Shown here one piece after another: positions 37,274-47,613 of a DNA stretch of 64,000 nt. The position numbers were made by a program, and so were the translations under genes. The notes under the pieces are model-generated. The model was not told where the DNA came from. It saw only the letters and a program-made list of their open reading frames with translations, and searched no databases. The stretch is from contig NZ_CABWIB010000001.1 in NCBI RefSeq assembly GCF_902505095.1, positions 1,068,688 to 1,132,687 of the forward strand, in the 5' to 3' direction. Numbering within the stretch: the first letter of the stretch is position 1; each line of letters begins with the position of its first letter. Origin of the DNA: Oceanivirga miroungae (GTDB taxonomy: Bacteria; Fusobacteriota; Fusobacteriia; Fusobacteriales; Leptotrichiaceae).

Positions 37274-38014
37274 TTATCTATTAGTTAATTTAACTGGTAA
37301 ACCATATGATGCAAATATATCTTCTGCTTTTATTATTTCTTCTTTTGTTGGTGTCTTATTATCTTTTAGTACATAAGTACGTTTCATCATTTCCCACTTT
37401 GGAGTTCCCATTTGGTGAAATGGTAATATATCAACACGTTCTACATTTGTAAATTTAGAGCAGTATTTAGCCCATTCATGTAAATCTTTTTCATCATCAC
37501 TATAACCTGGTACTAAGACATATCTTAGCCAAACTGGTTTATTTATTTCTTGTAAATATTCAGCAAATTTTAAAGTAGGAGCTAAGTTTACAGAAGTTAA
37601 TACTTTATACTTTTCTGGATTTATGTGTTTAATATCTAATAATACTAAATCTACATATTCTAATACTTCTTTTGCTCTATTTGTAAAAATATACCCACTT
37701 GTATCAAGTGCTGTATGTATACCATTTTCTTTACATAATCTAAATACTTCTTTAATAAAATCTGGTTGTGTTAAAGGCTCTCCACCAGATATTGTAATAC
37801 CACCTGTTTTTATAAAATTCTTAATTTTAAAAACTTCCTTAAAGGTCTCTTCTGGTGTTAATTCTTTTTTATAGTCTTTAATATTCCAAGTATCCACATT
37901 ATGACAATATAGGCATCTTAAAGGGCATCCTTGCATAAATAAAACGAATCTTATTCCTGGTCCGTCTTTTGTTCCAAAACTTTCAAATGAATGTATTAAT
38001 CCTTTCATTTTCAC
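37274..38014 (-). CDS. pflA: pyruvate formate-lyase activating enzyme (radical SAM)
   Basis: Installs the glycyl radical on PflB using SAM and a 4Fe-4S cluster. 246 residues with the CxxxCxxC cluster motif (GCPLRCLYCHN), the ISGGEPL motif and a full-length barrel. It lies downstream of pflB after a hairpin-bearing gap. Confidence 0.96.
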   Translation of the reverse strand: MKMKGLIHSFESFGTKDGPGIRFVLFMQGCPLRCLYCHNVDTWNIKDYKKELTPEETFKEVFKIKNFIKTGGITISGGEPLTQPDFIKEVFRLCKENGIHTALDTSGYIFTNRAKEVLEYVDLVLLDIKHINPEKYKVLTSVNLAPTLKFAEYLQEINKPVWLRYVLVPGYSDDEKDLHEWAKYCSKFTNVERVDILPFHQMGTPKWEMMKRTYVLKDNKTPTKEEIIKAEDIFASYGLPVKLTNR

Positions 38015-38031
38015 TCCTTAATTAAAAAGCC

Positions 38032-38052
38032 AAGTGCAACACGGTTGCACTT
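38032..38052 (-). terminator. hairpin between pflB and pflA (attenuating terminator?)
   Basis: Minus strand AAGTGCAAC-CGT-GTTGCACTT, then GGC and five T. Lying inside the operon, it may lower pflA expression relative to pflB or stabilise the upstream mRNA end. Confidence 0.7.
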
Positions 38053-38078
38053 GCACTTTTATGTATTTTCTTTTTTTA

Positions 38079-40310
38079 TTACATCTTGTTAGATATTGTT
38101 CTGTTTATAACATCTAATTGTTGTTCTTTAGTTAATCTTACGAAGTTAACTGCATATCCTGATACTCTTATTGTAAGTTGTGGATATTTTTCTGGATGTT
38201 CCATAGCATCTTCTAATAAGTCTCTACCAAATACGTTAACATTTAAGTGTTGTCCAGTAGCTCCAAAGTATCCATCTAATAATCCAACTAGATTTACTTG
38301 TTTTTCTACTCTTTCTTTACCTAATGTATCAGGTGTTATAGCGAATGTATAAGATATTCCGTCATTTGCATCTTCAAATGGAAGTTTTGCAACTGAAGCT
38401 AATGATGCAACTGCTCCTGAAACGTCTCTTCCGTGCATAGGGTTTGCACCTGGACCAAATGGAGCTCCTGCTCTTCTTCCGTCTGGTGTGTTACCTGTCT
38501 TCTTACCATAAACAACGTTTGAAGTTATTGTTAATAATGATTGAGAAGGTATTGCGTTTCTATACATTTTATGAGATCTTATCTTATTCATGAATCTTGA
38601 AGTCATATCTACTGCAATCTTATCTGTTTCGTCATCGTTATTACCAAATGCTACATATGGAGCTTCGTTAACATAGTCAACTGCTAATCCTTCTTCATTT
38701 CTTATAACTCTAACTTTTCCAGTTTTAATAGCTGCTAATGAATCTGCTACTATTGATATACCAGCTACTCCAAATGCTTCTCTTCTTTGTAAGTCTGTAT
38801 CTAATAATGCCATTTCATAGCTTTCATATGAATATTTATCGTGCATATAGTGTATCATGTTTAATGCTTTAACATAAGTTTCAGCTAACCAATCTAATAC
38901 TTTGTCATATTTAGGGAACACTTCATCATAATCTAAGTATTCAGATGTTATTGGTTCAAACATTCCAGCAGGTGTTACTTGTATTCCTTTAATTTCATCT
39001 TTACCACCATTTATTGTGTATAATAATGCTTTAGGTAAGTTAACTCTTGCTCCAAAGAATTGCATTTGTTTACCAATTGTCATTGGAGAAACACAACAAG
39101 CTATACCATAGTCATCACCAAATTGTGGACTCATTAAATCGTCATTTTCATATTGTAATGATGATGTATCGATTGATGTTTGAGCAGCAAATCTCTTCCA
39201 GTTTTCTGGTAATTTTTCTGACCATAAGATAGTTAAGTTTGGTTCAGGTGCTGGTCCCATGTTGTATAATGTTTGTAAGTATCTGAATGATGTCTTAGTA
39301 ACCATTGATCTTCCGTCAGCTGCCATACCACCAATTGATTCAGTTACCCAAGTAGGATCTCCACTGAATAATGCATCGTATTCAGGTGTTCTTAAGAATC
39401 TTATTATTCTTAATTTCATAACGAATTGATCTATAAATTCTTGAGCTTCAGATTCAGTTATTTTTCCTTCTTCTAAATCTCTTTGGATATATATATCTAA
39501 GAAAGTTGAAGTTCTTCCGATTGACATAGCTGCACCATTTTGGTCTTTAGTAGCTGCTAAGTAAGCTAAGTATAACCATTGTACTGCTTCATGAGCTGTT
39601 TCAGCTGGTCTTCTTAAGTCAAATCCGTAGAAATCTCCTAATCTGATTAATTGTTTTAAAGCTTTAACTTGTTCAGAAACTTCTTCTCTTAATCTGATCA
39701 TTTCTTCAGTTACATCTCTACCATCTATTTCATTGTAGTCTTTTATTTTTTCTTCTATTAATTTATCTACTCCGTATAAAGGTACACGTCTATAGTCTCC
39801 TATTATACGTCCTCTTCCATAAGCATCAGGTAATCCTGTTACTATTCCTGTTCTTCTACAGTTTCTGATTGCTTCAGTGTAAACTGAGAAAACTCCATCA
39901 TTATGAGTTTTTCTATATTTAGTATAGATTTCTCTTGTTTCAGGATCAGCTTCATATCCAAAAGCGTTTAATGAGTTTTCAACCATTCTCCAACCACCAT
40001 TAGGGAAGATTGCTCTTTTTAAAGCTTCGTCTGTTTGTAATCCAACTATTTTTTCTAAATCTTTTTCGATGTATGCTGCACCGTATGCGTCAACTTGTGT
40101 TGGTAATTTAGTTTCTGCATTGTATATACCTTTAGCTCTTTCTTCTTTTAACTTTGGAGTTAATATATCCCAAAGTTTAGTTGTAGCCGCTGTTGGCCCT
40201 TCTAAAAAGCTTCCATCTCCAGTATATTCTGTATAGTTTAATTTAATAAAGTTTGAAACATCTATTTTTTCGTTCCATAACCCGTTTTTGAACCCTCTGT
40301 ATGCGTCCAT
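38079..40310 (-). CDS. pflB: formate C-acetyltransferase (pyruvate formate-lyase)
   Basis: Splits pyruvate to acetyl-CoA and formate under anaerobiosis. 743 residues. The two catalytic Cys (GIACCVSPM) and the glycyl-radical loop (RVSGYAVNF) near the C-terminus are intact. AAGGAG precedes the ATG. The consensus promoter lies about 60 nt upstream. Confidence 0.98.
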   Translation of the reverse strand: MDAYRGFKNGLWNEKIDVSNFIKLNYTEYTGDGSFLEGPTAATTKLWDILTPKLKEERAKGIYNAETKLPTQVDAYGAAYIEKDLEKIVGLQTDEALKRAIFPNGGWRMVENSLNAFGYEADPETREIYTKYRKTHNDGVFSVYTEAIRNCRRTGIVTGLPDAYGRGRIIGDYRRVPLYGVDKLIEEKIKDYNEIDGRDVTEEMIRLREEVSEQVKALKQLIRLGDFYGFDLRRPAETAHEAVQWLYLAYLAATKDQNGAAMSIGRTSTFLDIYIQRDLEEGKITESEAQEFIDQFVMKLRIIRFLRTPEYDALFSGDPTWVTESIGGMAADGRSMVTKTSFRYLQTLYNMGPAPEPNLTILWSEKLPENWKRFAAQTSIDTSSLQYENDDLMSPQFGDDYGIACCVSPMTIGKQMQFFGARVNLPKALLYTINGGKDEIKGIQVTPAGMFEPITSEYLDYDEVFPKYDKVLDWLAETYVKALNMIHYMHDKYSYESYEMALLDTDLQRREAFGVAGISIVADSLAAIKTGKVRVIRNEEGLAVDYVNEAPYVAFGNNDDETDKIAVDMTSRFMNKIRSHKMYRNAIPSQSLLTITSNVVYGKKTGNTPDGRRAGAPFGPGANPMHGRDVSGAVASLASVAKLPFEDANDGISYTFAITPDTLGKERVEKQVNLVGLLDGYFGATGQHLNVNVFGRDLLEDAMEHPEKYPQLTIRVSGYAVNFVRLTKEQQLDVINRTISNKM

Positions 40311-40367
40311 TCAAATCATCTCCTTAAAATTTTAATACATAACACTTATGTACCCTTACCTAATATA

Positions 40368-40396
40368 ATTATACAACTAATATTGTTATATTTCAA
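40368..40396 (-). promoter_or_regulatory. pflB promoter
   Basis: Minus strand TTGAAA, 17-nt spacer, TATAAT. Confidence 0.75.
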
Positions 40397-40483
40397 ACTA
40401 ATGAAACTTTATACTAGCAATTATGTGAAATTTTTATTTTTTTCATTAAATTAAGCAATTTTGTTTCATATAGTGAAAAAACA

Positions 40484-41578
40484 TCACTTTTCATCACTGT
40501 TTATAGCGTGTATAAGTAGCCCTATACATATGATATTAGATATCAAAGAACTTCCTCCATAACTTATAAATGGTAGTGTTATTCCTGTTGCGGGAAATAG
40601 TTCTAAATTTATTGCAACATGTAATATAAACTGATTTGTAATATTAAAAGCAACTCCAAATGCTATATATCTATTAAATTTATATTTTAATGAAAATGCT
40701 ATATAAAACATTATAAATATTAAAATAGTAAATAATAATATTACAAATACCGACCCTAAAAAACCTGTTTCTTCTGCTATAGATGAAAATATATAATCTG
40801 TATGAGCTTCTGATAAATAGAAATATTTTTGAACTCCTTCTCCTATACCTCTACCTTTTAATCCACCAAGTTTTATTGCAAATACTGCTGCTTTTGCTTG
40901 TGTAGATGGACTTTTTAAAAAGTCTTCTATTCTTTGCCAAGCATAATTTTGCATAAGATATAAAACAAATACTGCTATACCCATAAGAAAAGCTAATCCA
41001 CCTGTTAAAAGTACCTTATATTTTTCTTTTGCTTCTGATACTAGAAACATTAAATAAGCAATTATTAAATATTGAAGAGCTGATGTATTTGATTTTTCAG
41101 CCACTATACAAAATGTAAATAGCACTGTTAGCGCAGCAAAGTATATACTTAATTTTTTTATATTATTTTTAAGATATACCATATAAAAAGATAGTGTAAT
41201 TATAAAAAATGGTTTTATAAGTTCTGATGGTTGAATACTAAAAGATAATATATTAATCCATCTATATGCACCTTTTATAGGTCTTGATATAAATCTAGGT
41301 AACAGCAGTAGTATTAAACTAACTACAACTATGAATATAATTTTTCTTTCATCTCTAATCTCAAAGTATTTAAGAAAAAAAGCTAAAGCTAAGGAAGCTA
41401 TAAACCCTAATAAAATATACGCTATCCATTTATATATAAATAAATTTTCACTAGCATTATTCTTTATATTTATAGGTAAGTAAGTACTATTTATTGCTAC
41501 TACTCCTACACTAATTAAAATAACTACTATTAAAATTAAAACTTTTTTTATATACGCTTTATTCATTCTTTTCTCCAA
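40484..41578 (-). CDS. ftsW: FtsW/RodA/SpoVE-family peptidoglycan polymerase
   Basis: SEDS-family glycosyltransferase; 364 residues, about ten membrane segments. Seen are FSIQPSELIKPF (catalytic-loop-type) and PATGITLPFISYGGSSLI at the C-terminus. It follows murD with a 20-nt overlap in a cell-wall cluster, which favours FtsW over RodA. FtsW versus RodA is inferred from the location. Confidence 0.88.
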   Translation of the reverse strand: MEKRMNKAYIKKVLILIVVILISVGVVAINSTYLPINIKNNASENLFIYKWIAYILLGFIASLALAFFLKYFEIRDERKIIFIVVVSLILLLLPRFISRPIKGAYRWINILSFSIQPSELIKPFFIITLSFYMVYLKNNIKKLSIYFAALTVLFTFCIVAEKSNTSALQYLIIAYLMFLVSEAKEKYKVLLTGGLAFLMGIAVFVLYLMQNYAWQRIEDFLKSPSTQAKAAVFAIKLGGLKGRGIGEGVQKYFYLSEAHTDYIFSSIAEETGFLGSVFVILLFTILIFIMFYIAFSLKYKFNRYIAFGVAFNITNQFILHVAINLELFPATGITLPFISYGGSSLISNIICIGLLIHAINSDEK

Positions 41579-42836
41579 AATTACTAATTACTAATTGTTT
41601 AAATACTTTTCCTCTATGTTCAAAGCTATTAAATTGATCAAAACTAGATGTTGCAGGAGATAATAAAATATATTGCTCTTCTTTAAAGTCTATATTATTT
41701 TTTATAAACTCCATAACATTTTCTAAGTTATCTAAAACATAATGTTTATATCCAGTTTTATTAAATTCTTTTGTAAATTCTAATTTATTTTCACCTATTA
41801 TTAAAGGAATTGCATTGATTTCATATATTTTTTCATATAACTTCGTATTATCTATTTTTTTATCTTTTCCACCAACAATAAGATACACCTTACTACCTTT
41901 AAAACTATCTAAAGCTACTAAACTAGATTCAACATTAGTACCTTTAGAATCATTTATAAAGTGTGTATTTTCTTTTACAAAAAACTCTTCTATTCTATGC
42001 TCTAGAGATTTTGCAATTTTTAAAAACTTTTCTATTTTTTTACTACTTATCCCTATTATCTTAGCTACTGCAATTAAAAATAACATATTTATAGCATTAT
42101 GCTCGCCTTTTAATAACATATCTTTTTTAGCTATTATAACTTCATTTTCATATACTAAATTTTCACCTTTATTTTCGATATATATTTTCTTTGCTAAAAA
42201 CTTTTGATTTAATAAACTATTTACCATTTTTTCATTTTTATCAATTATCATATAATCATTTTCATCTTGATTTTTAAATATATTGAATTTAGTTAAATAA
42301 TAATCCATAACCGAATTATATCTAGTTAAATGATCTGGTGTTAAATTTGTTATTAAAGCAATATATGGCTTAATTTTAGGATTATTTTCTAATTGATAAC
42401 TACTTAACTCCAATACTATATAGTCATAAATATTACTGTCTATTACAATATCACATAAGCTATGACCTTCATTTCCACCAAGACTTGCTTTAAAACCAAC
42501 AAAATTTAATAATTCATAAATTTTTGTAACAATGGTAGTTTTCCCATTCGTTCCTGTTATTGCTATAATTTTAGTTTTTTTATCAAGATAATCAAGAGCT
42601 AAGTCTATTTCAGATATTATCCTAATACCATTTTTAATAGCATACGATAATAGCGGATTTGCCCAAGATATACCTGGACTTTTTACAATTATATCTTCTT
42701 TTTCTATAAGCTCTATTGCATCAACACTTTTAATAGCTTTTTTATCATCTACAATAATAAAGTCTAATTTTTTACTTTTCAATAAGTTTACAGCACCTTG
42801 TCCACTTATTCCTAAACCTAGTACTACATATTTCAT
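41559..42836 (-). CDS. murD: UDP-N-acetylmuramoylalanine-D-glutamate ligase
   Basis: Adds D-Glu to UDP-MurNAc-Ala in the cytoplasm. 425 residues: N-terminal Rossmann part (LGLGISGQGAVNLL), P-loop GTNGKTTIVTK, NLTPDHLTRY and a C-terminal ligase domain (HRIEEF, NDSKGTNVES). It sits 15 nt after mraY. Confidence 0.96.
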   Translation of the reverse strand: MKYVVLGLGISGQGAVNLLKSKKLDFIIVDDKKAIKSVDAIELIEKEDIIVKSPGISWANPLLSYAIKNGIRIISEIDLALDYLDKKTKIIAITGTNGKTTIVTKIYELLNFVGFKASLGGNEGHSLCDIVIDSNIYDYIVLELSSYQLENNPKIKPYIALITNLTPDHLTRYNSVMDYYLTKFNIFKNQDENDYMIIDKNEKMVNSLLNQKFLAKKIYIENKGENLVYENEVIIAKKDMLLKGEHNAINMLFLIAVAKIIGISSKKIEKFLKIAKSLEHRIEEFFVKENTHFINDSKGTNVESSLVALDSFKGSKVYLIVGGKDKKIDNTKLYEKIYEINAIPLIIGENKLEFTKEFNKTGYKHYVLDNLENVMEFIKNNIDFKEEQYILLSPATSSFDQFNSFEHRGKVFKQLVISNFGEKNE

Positions 42837-42851
42837 TTTATCGCCTTTTTT

Positions 42852-43940
42852 CTATCTTAACTTAAGTATAATAAATGCAATTACACAAGTAATTATAGTT
42901 ACAATCCAAAATCTAATTGTAACTTTAGTTTCTGACATACCACTTAATTCAAAGTGATGATGTATTGGAGCCATTTTAAATACCCTTTTTTTATATTTTT
43001 TATAATAAAAAATTTGTATAATATCTGACATTACTTCTACTATAAATATAAACCCAGCAATTGGTAATAATAATTCTTGTTTTAAAAATATAGCAATCAT
43101 ACCTAACATTCCACCTAATGTAAGTGACCCTGTATCCCCCATAAACACTTGTGCTGGATAAAAATTATACCATAAAAATCCAAGCATAGCCCCTATTACA
43201 GAAGATAAGTAAACTGCTATTTCACTAGCACCTTTTATGTAATAAATATTTAAGTATTTTGAAAATTCTCTATGTCCTTCTAAATATGCTACAACTAAAA
43301 ACAGTATAGATACTATTAAAATAGGTCCACTTACAAGTCCATCTAAGCCATCTGTTAAATTAACTGCATTAGATGTCCCAACTACAACTAAAATAACAAA
43401 TATTAAAAATAGTATAGCACCTATATATATATATGAATTTTTAATAAGTGGATTTATTATAGAAAAATCTATCTCCTTATTAACCAAACCATATTTATAT
43501 ATGAATAAAAATGCTAAACCTGACATAAAAGTTTCTAATAGCAGTCTTAATTTTGCAGATAGTCCCTTTTTACTTTTAGTTAATTTGAAATAATCATCAG
43601 TAAATCCAATGCTTGTAAATAAAATAGTCATACTTACTAAAAATATAGTAAACTTATTATTAAAATTACCTGAAAATATCATAGCTATAACAATAGCTAA
43701 AATTATCATAATACCACCCATAGTAGGAGTACCTTCTTTGCTAAAATGTGTAGTAGGTCCTTCTTTTCTTATTTTATCTGCCACTTTAATTTTTTTTAAG
43801 TAACTTATAAAATAATTTCCAAAAACTATTACAAACATTAAAGATACAAAAAAGGCAATCATACCTCTTACTAATGTGCTTTCAAACACCCTTAAAAATC
43901 CATATGTTGATATGAATTTACTTGATATAAAATATAACAC
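42852..43940 (-). CDS. mraY: phospho-N-acetylmuramoyl-pentapeptide transferase MraY
   Basis: Makes lipid I at the inner membrane. 362 residues, about ten membrane segments. Loops present: GTPTMGG, GFTDDYFKL, NAVNLTDGLDGLVSG, PAQVFMGDTGSL and APIHHHFELSG. One-base overlap with murF. Confidence 0.97.
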   Translation of the reverse strand: MLYFISSKFISTYGFLRVFESTLVRGMIAFFVSLMFVIVFGNYFISYLKKIKVADKIRKEGPTTHFSKEGTPTMGGIMIILAIVIAMIFSGNFNNKFTIFLVSMTILFTSIGFTDDYFKLTKSKKGLSAKLRLLLETFMSGLAFLFIYKYGLVNKEIDFSIINPLIKNSYIYIGAILFLIFVILVVVGTSNAVNLTDGLDGLVSGPILIVSILFLVVAYLEGHREFSKYLNIYYIKGASEIAVYLSSVIGAMLGFLWYNFYPAQVFMGDTGSLTLGGMLGMIAIFLKQELLLPIAGFIFIVEVMSDIIQIFYYKKYKKRVFKMAPIHHHFELSGMSETKVTIRFWIVTIITCVIAFIILKLR

Positions 43941-45160
43941 TATTTATCACTCTCCATAATTTTTTCTAATCTCATACCACGACTTCCTTTTAGGAAAATT
44001 ACTTTATCTTTTAACATTGAAATTTCTTTTTTTATACTTAAAAGATCATTTGTTTTAGTGGCACTAATATCTATATTTGACATTAGTGGTCCATATAAAT
44101 AAAGTTTTTTGTATGTTATTTTTTCTAAAATATTTTTTAAATCTTTATGATACTTTACTTCATTTTCACCTAATTCTAGCATATCAGCTAAAATCAGTAC
44201 TTTTTCTTTATCTTTAAATATTTCATTTAAACTAAGTAAACTACACTCCATAGATTTTGGTGCTGCGTTATACGAATCATTTATATAAATATTTTCATCT
44301 TTTTTCACAATTTCAAATCTCATTTTTGAAATTTTTAAATTATTCAATTTTTCTAAATCTACTTTAACATTTAACTGATTTAAAACTTCTATACACAAGC
44401 TAGCATTTATTGCATTATGTTTACCGTATAAGTTTATATGATACTTTTTATTATTATAAAAAAAACTAGTTCCTAAATCATCTATTAAAACATCTTTTGT
44501 ATTTACTTTTAATATATTATTACCACTTAATTGAGTTAAGTACTCATCTTCATTATTTACTACTACCTTGTTTTTAGTATGCTTTATTATTTCACTTTTA
44601 GCTTCAAATATCTTTTGTCTAGTTTTTAAAAACTCTATATGTGAATCCCCTATATTTACTATTATGCTATAATCTGGCTTACAAATAGATGCTAATAAGT
44701 CAATTTCTCCAACATGACTCATACCAAGTTCTAATACTATATACTTAGAATCTAGATCTGCATTTAATAGCGTATATGGAAGTCCTATATGGTTATTATA
44801 GTTTCCACTAGTCTTATACGCTGATAATAAACTAGCTAAGATGTCTTTTGTAGTTGTTTTACCATTACTACCAGTTATTGCAATTACAACTGCTTTTAGA
44901 TATTTTCTATACTCTCTTGCTAATTCTTGCATAAAAGATACTGTATCTTTAACATACAATGCGTTTTTATACTCTATATCGCTTTTTTTATCATAAACCA
45001 CAAAAGCATTTTTATCAATTGCTTCTTTTATATATTCATTCCCTTTATTTATAGCAAAAAAGATATCCCCAGATTCAATATCTCTTGAATCAATGGATAT
45101 TCTCCCACTAAATATGTAATTTGTATTTAATAATTTATTTAATATCTCACTTTTATTCAT
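43940..45160 (-). CDS. murF: UDP-MurNAc-tripeptide:D-Ala-D-Ala ligase
   Basis: 406 residues from the ATG at 45160 (AGGTGA site); a further start 36 nt upstream lies in a sequence without RBS. Motifs: ITGSNGKTTTKDIL, ELGMSHVGEI, NDSYNAAPKSM. First gene of the murF-mraY-murD-ftsW series. Confidence 0.95.
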   Translation of the reverse strand: MNKSEILNKLLNTNYIFSGRISIDSRDIESGDIFFAINKGNEYIKEAIDKNAFVVYDKKSDIEYKNALYVKDTVSFMQELAREYRKYLKAVVIAITGSNGKTTTKDILASLLSAYKTSGNYNNHIGLPYTLLNADLDSKYIVLELGMSHVGEIDLLASICKPDYSIIVNIGDSHIEFLKTRQKIFEAKSEIIKHTKNKVVVNNEDEYLTQLSGNNILKVNTKDVLIDDLGTSFFYNNKKYHINLYGKHNAINASLCIEVLNQLNVKVDLEKLNNLKISKMRFEIVKKDENIYINDSYNAAPKSMECSLLSLNEIFKDKEKVLILADMLELGENEVKYHKDLKNILEKITYKKLYLYGPLMSNIDISATKTNDLLSIKKEISMLKDKVIFLKGSRGMRLEKIMESDK

Positions 45161-45273
45161 ATAATCACCTAATGAATTGTAGCACAAAACAGTCATAAAA
45201 TCTATAAATATAGGTATTTATTTAAATATTTATTACCAATATGCTTATATACTGTTAATCACGCAGTTTTTTT

Positions 45274-45345
45274 AAAAGTTTTTCAACTCAAATTAAGAAA
45301 CTTTGTTTTTTTATAAACTTTCTTAATTCAAACTCAAAAACTTTT
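45274..45345. repeat. nested inverted repeat between murF and the ATPase gene
   Basis: Outer arms AAAAGTTTTT/AAAAACTTTT and inner arms AATTAAGAAA/TTTCTTAATT, with CAACTCA-like words between them on both sides. It may be a strong hairpin or a small mobile remnant. It lies between divergent genes, so it is not a simple terminator. Confidence 0.6.
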
Positions 45346-45388
45346 AACTTTTTCTTTTTGTGATAGTACAATATTAAAAGAGGTGATT

Positions 45389-46543
45389 ATGATGGAAAAA
45401 TTAATAAATAGACCTAATTACTTAAACCAGTTAATAGAAAATAAAGACATAGATTTAATAAAAATAATTACAGGGATAAGACGTTCTGGTAAATCTAGCT
45501 TACTTCAACTATTTTATAACTATTTATTAGAAATTGGAGTGAATAAAAAAAATATAATACATATAAACTTTGAGTCTTTAAAATATTCAAATTTAAAAGA
45601 TTATTTAGATTTATATAACTATATTAAAAACCATATAGAAAATGACGATAAAATATATTTACTCTTTGATGAAATACAAGTTATATCTAATTTTGAAAAA
45701 GCTCTTGAATCTTTTAGGTTAGATTTTAATTGCGATATATATATGACAGGTTCTAATGCATATATGTTATCATCTGAATTTTCAACATTAATTTCTGGAA
45801 GATATATAGAAATTAAAATGCTTCCACTTTCTTTTAAAGAATTTTTAAAATTCTATAATTTTGATAAAAATATTAGCAAAGAGGAAAAATTTCAAAATTA
45901 TTTACAAATAGGTGGAATGCCTATACTACATAAGCTTGGAGATTTAAAAAGAATAAACCAAACACTAGAAGGTATATATTCAACTATCGTATTAAAAGAT
46001 ATTCTGCAAAGAAATAGTCAAATAGATCACTCTATTTTAAGTAGACTTATTTTATTTATCTGCTCTAATATAGGTAATATTACAATAAATAAATATATGC
46101 AAATGTTAGCCGCTTCATTTTTTATATACCCCATATCAAGATACGATATAAAAGGGAAAAATTTATTAAAAACTCTAGGTAAAAACTACATTGTGGATAT
46201 TGGATTTAGAAATTTACTTCTTGGGTATAGAAATATGGATAGGGGTCATATTTTAGAAAATATTGTATTTTTAGAACTAATGAGAAGAGAATATAAGGTA
46301 TATATTGGGAAAATAAATGATTTAGAAATTGATTTTATTGCAGAAACTCCCCAAAAGAAGATGTATATACAGGTATCAGAAACTTTAATAGATGAAAAAA
46401 ACAGAGAAAGAGAATTAAATTCATTATTTAAAATTAAAGATAACTATGAAAAAATAATATTAACTATGGACAGAGATTTTGAAAAATCATTTGATGGAAT
46501 AAGAGTTATTAACATAATAGACTGGCTTTTAGAAGATTTTTAA
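45389..46543 (+). CDS. AAA-type ATPase with DUF4143 domain
   Basis: 384-385 residues. P-loop TGIRRSGKSSLL and Walker B-like IYLLFDEIQ mark the AAA_14 domain; the C-terminal half has DUF4143 features (EKAL..FR.D; ENIVFLELMRREYKVYIGK; LEIDFIAE, a nuclease-like DxE arrangement). Such proteins are widespread in anaerobes with unknown cellular role. Start chosen among clustered GTG/ATG codons after GAGGTG. Monocistronic. Confidence 0.88.
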   Translation: MMEKLINRPNYLNQLIENKDIDLIKIITGIRRSGKSSLLQLFYNYLLEIGVNKKNIIHINFESLKYSNLKDYLDLYNYIKNHIENDDKIYLLFDEIQVISNFEKALESFRLDFNCDIYMTGSNAYMLSSEFSTLISGRYIEIKMLPLSFKEFLKFYNFDKNISKEEKFQNYLQIGGMPILHKLGDLKRINQTLEGIYSTIVLKDILQRNSQIDHSILSRLILFICSNIGNITINKYMQMLAASFFIYPISRYDIKGKNLLKTLGKNYIVDIGFRNLLLGYRNMDRGHILENIVFLELMRREYKVYIGKINDLEIDFIAETPQKKMYIQVSETLIDEKNRERELNSLFKIKDNYEKIILTMDRDFEKSFDGIRVINIIDWLLEDF

Positions 46544-46551
46544 AATTTTAC

Positions 46552-46579
46552 TTGAAATATCTTTATTTTATGATATAAT
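46552..46579 (+). promoter_or_regulatory. rpmB promoter 1
   Basis: TTGAAA, 16-nt spacer, TATAAT. Confidence 0.7.
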
Positions 46580-46612
46580 GAACTGTAATTTTGAATTTAT
46601 ATACGAGTTTTC

Positions 46613-46641
46613 TTGTAAAAATATCTTGATTATGATATAAT
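46613..46641 (+). promoter_or_regulatory. rpmB promoter 2
   Basis: TTGTAA, 17-nt spacer, TATAAT, 62 bp after promoter 1; both share an ATATCTT...ATGATATAAT core. Confidence 0.75.
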
Positions 46642-46673
46642 AAAAATCTAGTAAGAAATTAGGAGGTTTAAAA

Positions 46674-46940
46674 ATGCAAGTATGTGAAGTTTTTGGAAAA
46701 AGAACTGGGCATGGTAACTTTGTAAGTCACTCTAATAGAGCAACTAAAAGAGTATGGAGACCTAATCTACAAGTTATGACTTTAGTTATTAATAACGAAG
46801 AAGTAAGAGTTAGAGTTTCAACAAAGGCTATGAAAACTTTAAAAGGTAAGAATCCAGACCAAGTTAGAAAAATATTAATGAAGAATAAAGAAAATTTAAG
46901 CCAAAGATTAGCTAAAATTTTATTTAGAGAAGCAGAGTAG
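46674..46940 (+). CDS. rpmB: 50S ribosomal protein L28
   Basis: 88 residues; VCEVFGKRTGHGNFVSHSNR and TKRVWRPNLQ are typical L28. The protein has no Cys pair of the zinc-binding form. AGGAGG precedes the ATG. Two tandem promoters, then a strong terminator: monocistronic. Confidence 0.97.
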   Translation: MQVCEVFGKRTGHGNFVSHSNRATKRVWRPNLQVMTLVINNEEVRVRVSTKAMKTLKGKNPDQVRKILMKNKENLSQRLAKILFREAE

Positions 46941-46975
46941 TCTAGCTTAGTAAACTCTGTTTCTAATCGTTAAGT

Positions 46976-47008
46976 AAAGCTAGAATAATAAGATTATTCT
47001 GGCTTTTT
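46976..47008 (+). terminator. terminator after rpmB
   Basis: Long stem AAAGC-AGAATAAT / ATTATTCT-GCTTT followed by T. Confidence 0.85.
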
Positions 47009-47025
47009 AATTTAAAGGAGAAATT

Positions 47026-47583
47026 ATGTTAGTATATTTAGTAAGACATGGTAAAACAAAATGGAATTTAGAAAATAGGATTCAAGGGCATGCTGATTCA
47101 GAATTATTAGAAGATGATAATTCTCATATATTAGCAGCAAATAAGCTAAAAGGTATAGAATTTGCTCATATTTGTTCATCTGATTTAAAAAGAGCATATG
47201 TAACAAAAAATAGGATATTAGATATTTTAAAAATTGATAGTATAGATTATAGATATGAAGAATTTAGAGAAGTTGGCTTTGGAGAATTAGAAGGTTCTAA
47301 ATTAGATTATGTTTTAAAGAACTACCCAGATGTATGGGCAAAATATAAAACACTTGATCATAACTTTGATCCTGGTATTTATATAAAGGGATTTGAGTCC
47401 GTAAAAAATGTATATAATAGGGCATATAACAAAATACAAGAACTTAAAAAAATTTATGGTGATGATTCAAAAATATTAATTGTATCTCATGGATCTTTAA
47501 TTAGTATTTTATCAAATCATAATAAAAAAGTAGATTATGCAAAAATACCAGATAATGGCTCAGTTACTATTTTAGAGTTTTAA
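47026..47583 (+). CDS. histidine phosphatase family protein
   Basis: 185 residues. Catalytic RHG in LVRHGKTKWN, ICSSDLKRA, a Glu in YEEFREVGFGELEG and second His in IVSHGSLISIL. The family covers phosphoglycerate-mutase-like and other phosphatases; the small size fits a phosphatase. Substrate unknown. Confidence 0.9.
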   Translation: MLVYLVRHGKTKWNLENRIQGHADSELLEDDNSHILAANKLKGIEFAHICSSDLKRAYVTKNRILDILKIDSIDYRYEEFREVGFGELEGSKLDYVLKNYPDVWAKYKTLDHNFDPGIYIKGFESVKNVYNRAYNKIQELKKIYGDDSKILIVSHGSLISILSNHNKKVDYAKIPDNGSVTILEF

Positions 47584-47613
47584 AAAAGGTTAGTATTAAT
47601 TACTAGCCTTTTT
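47583..47613. terminator. bidirectional terminator
   Basis: AAAAAGG-TAGTA / TACTA-CCTTTTT hairpin between convergent genes. Confidence 0.8.

Noticed and set aside
45274-45345. Simple terminator for murF or the ATPase
   Set aside because: The genes diverge, so their 3' ends do not face this region.
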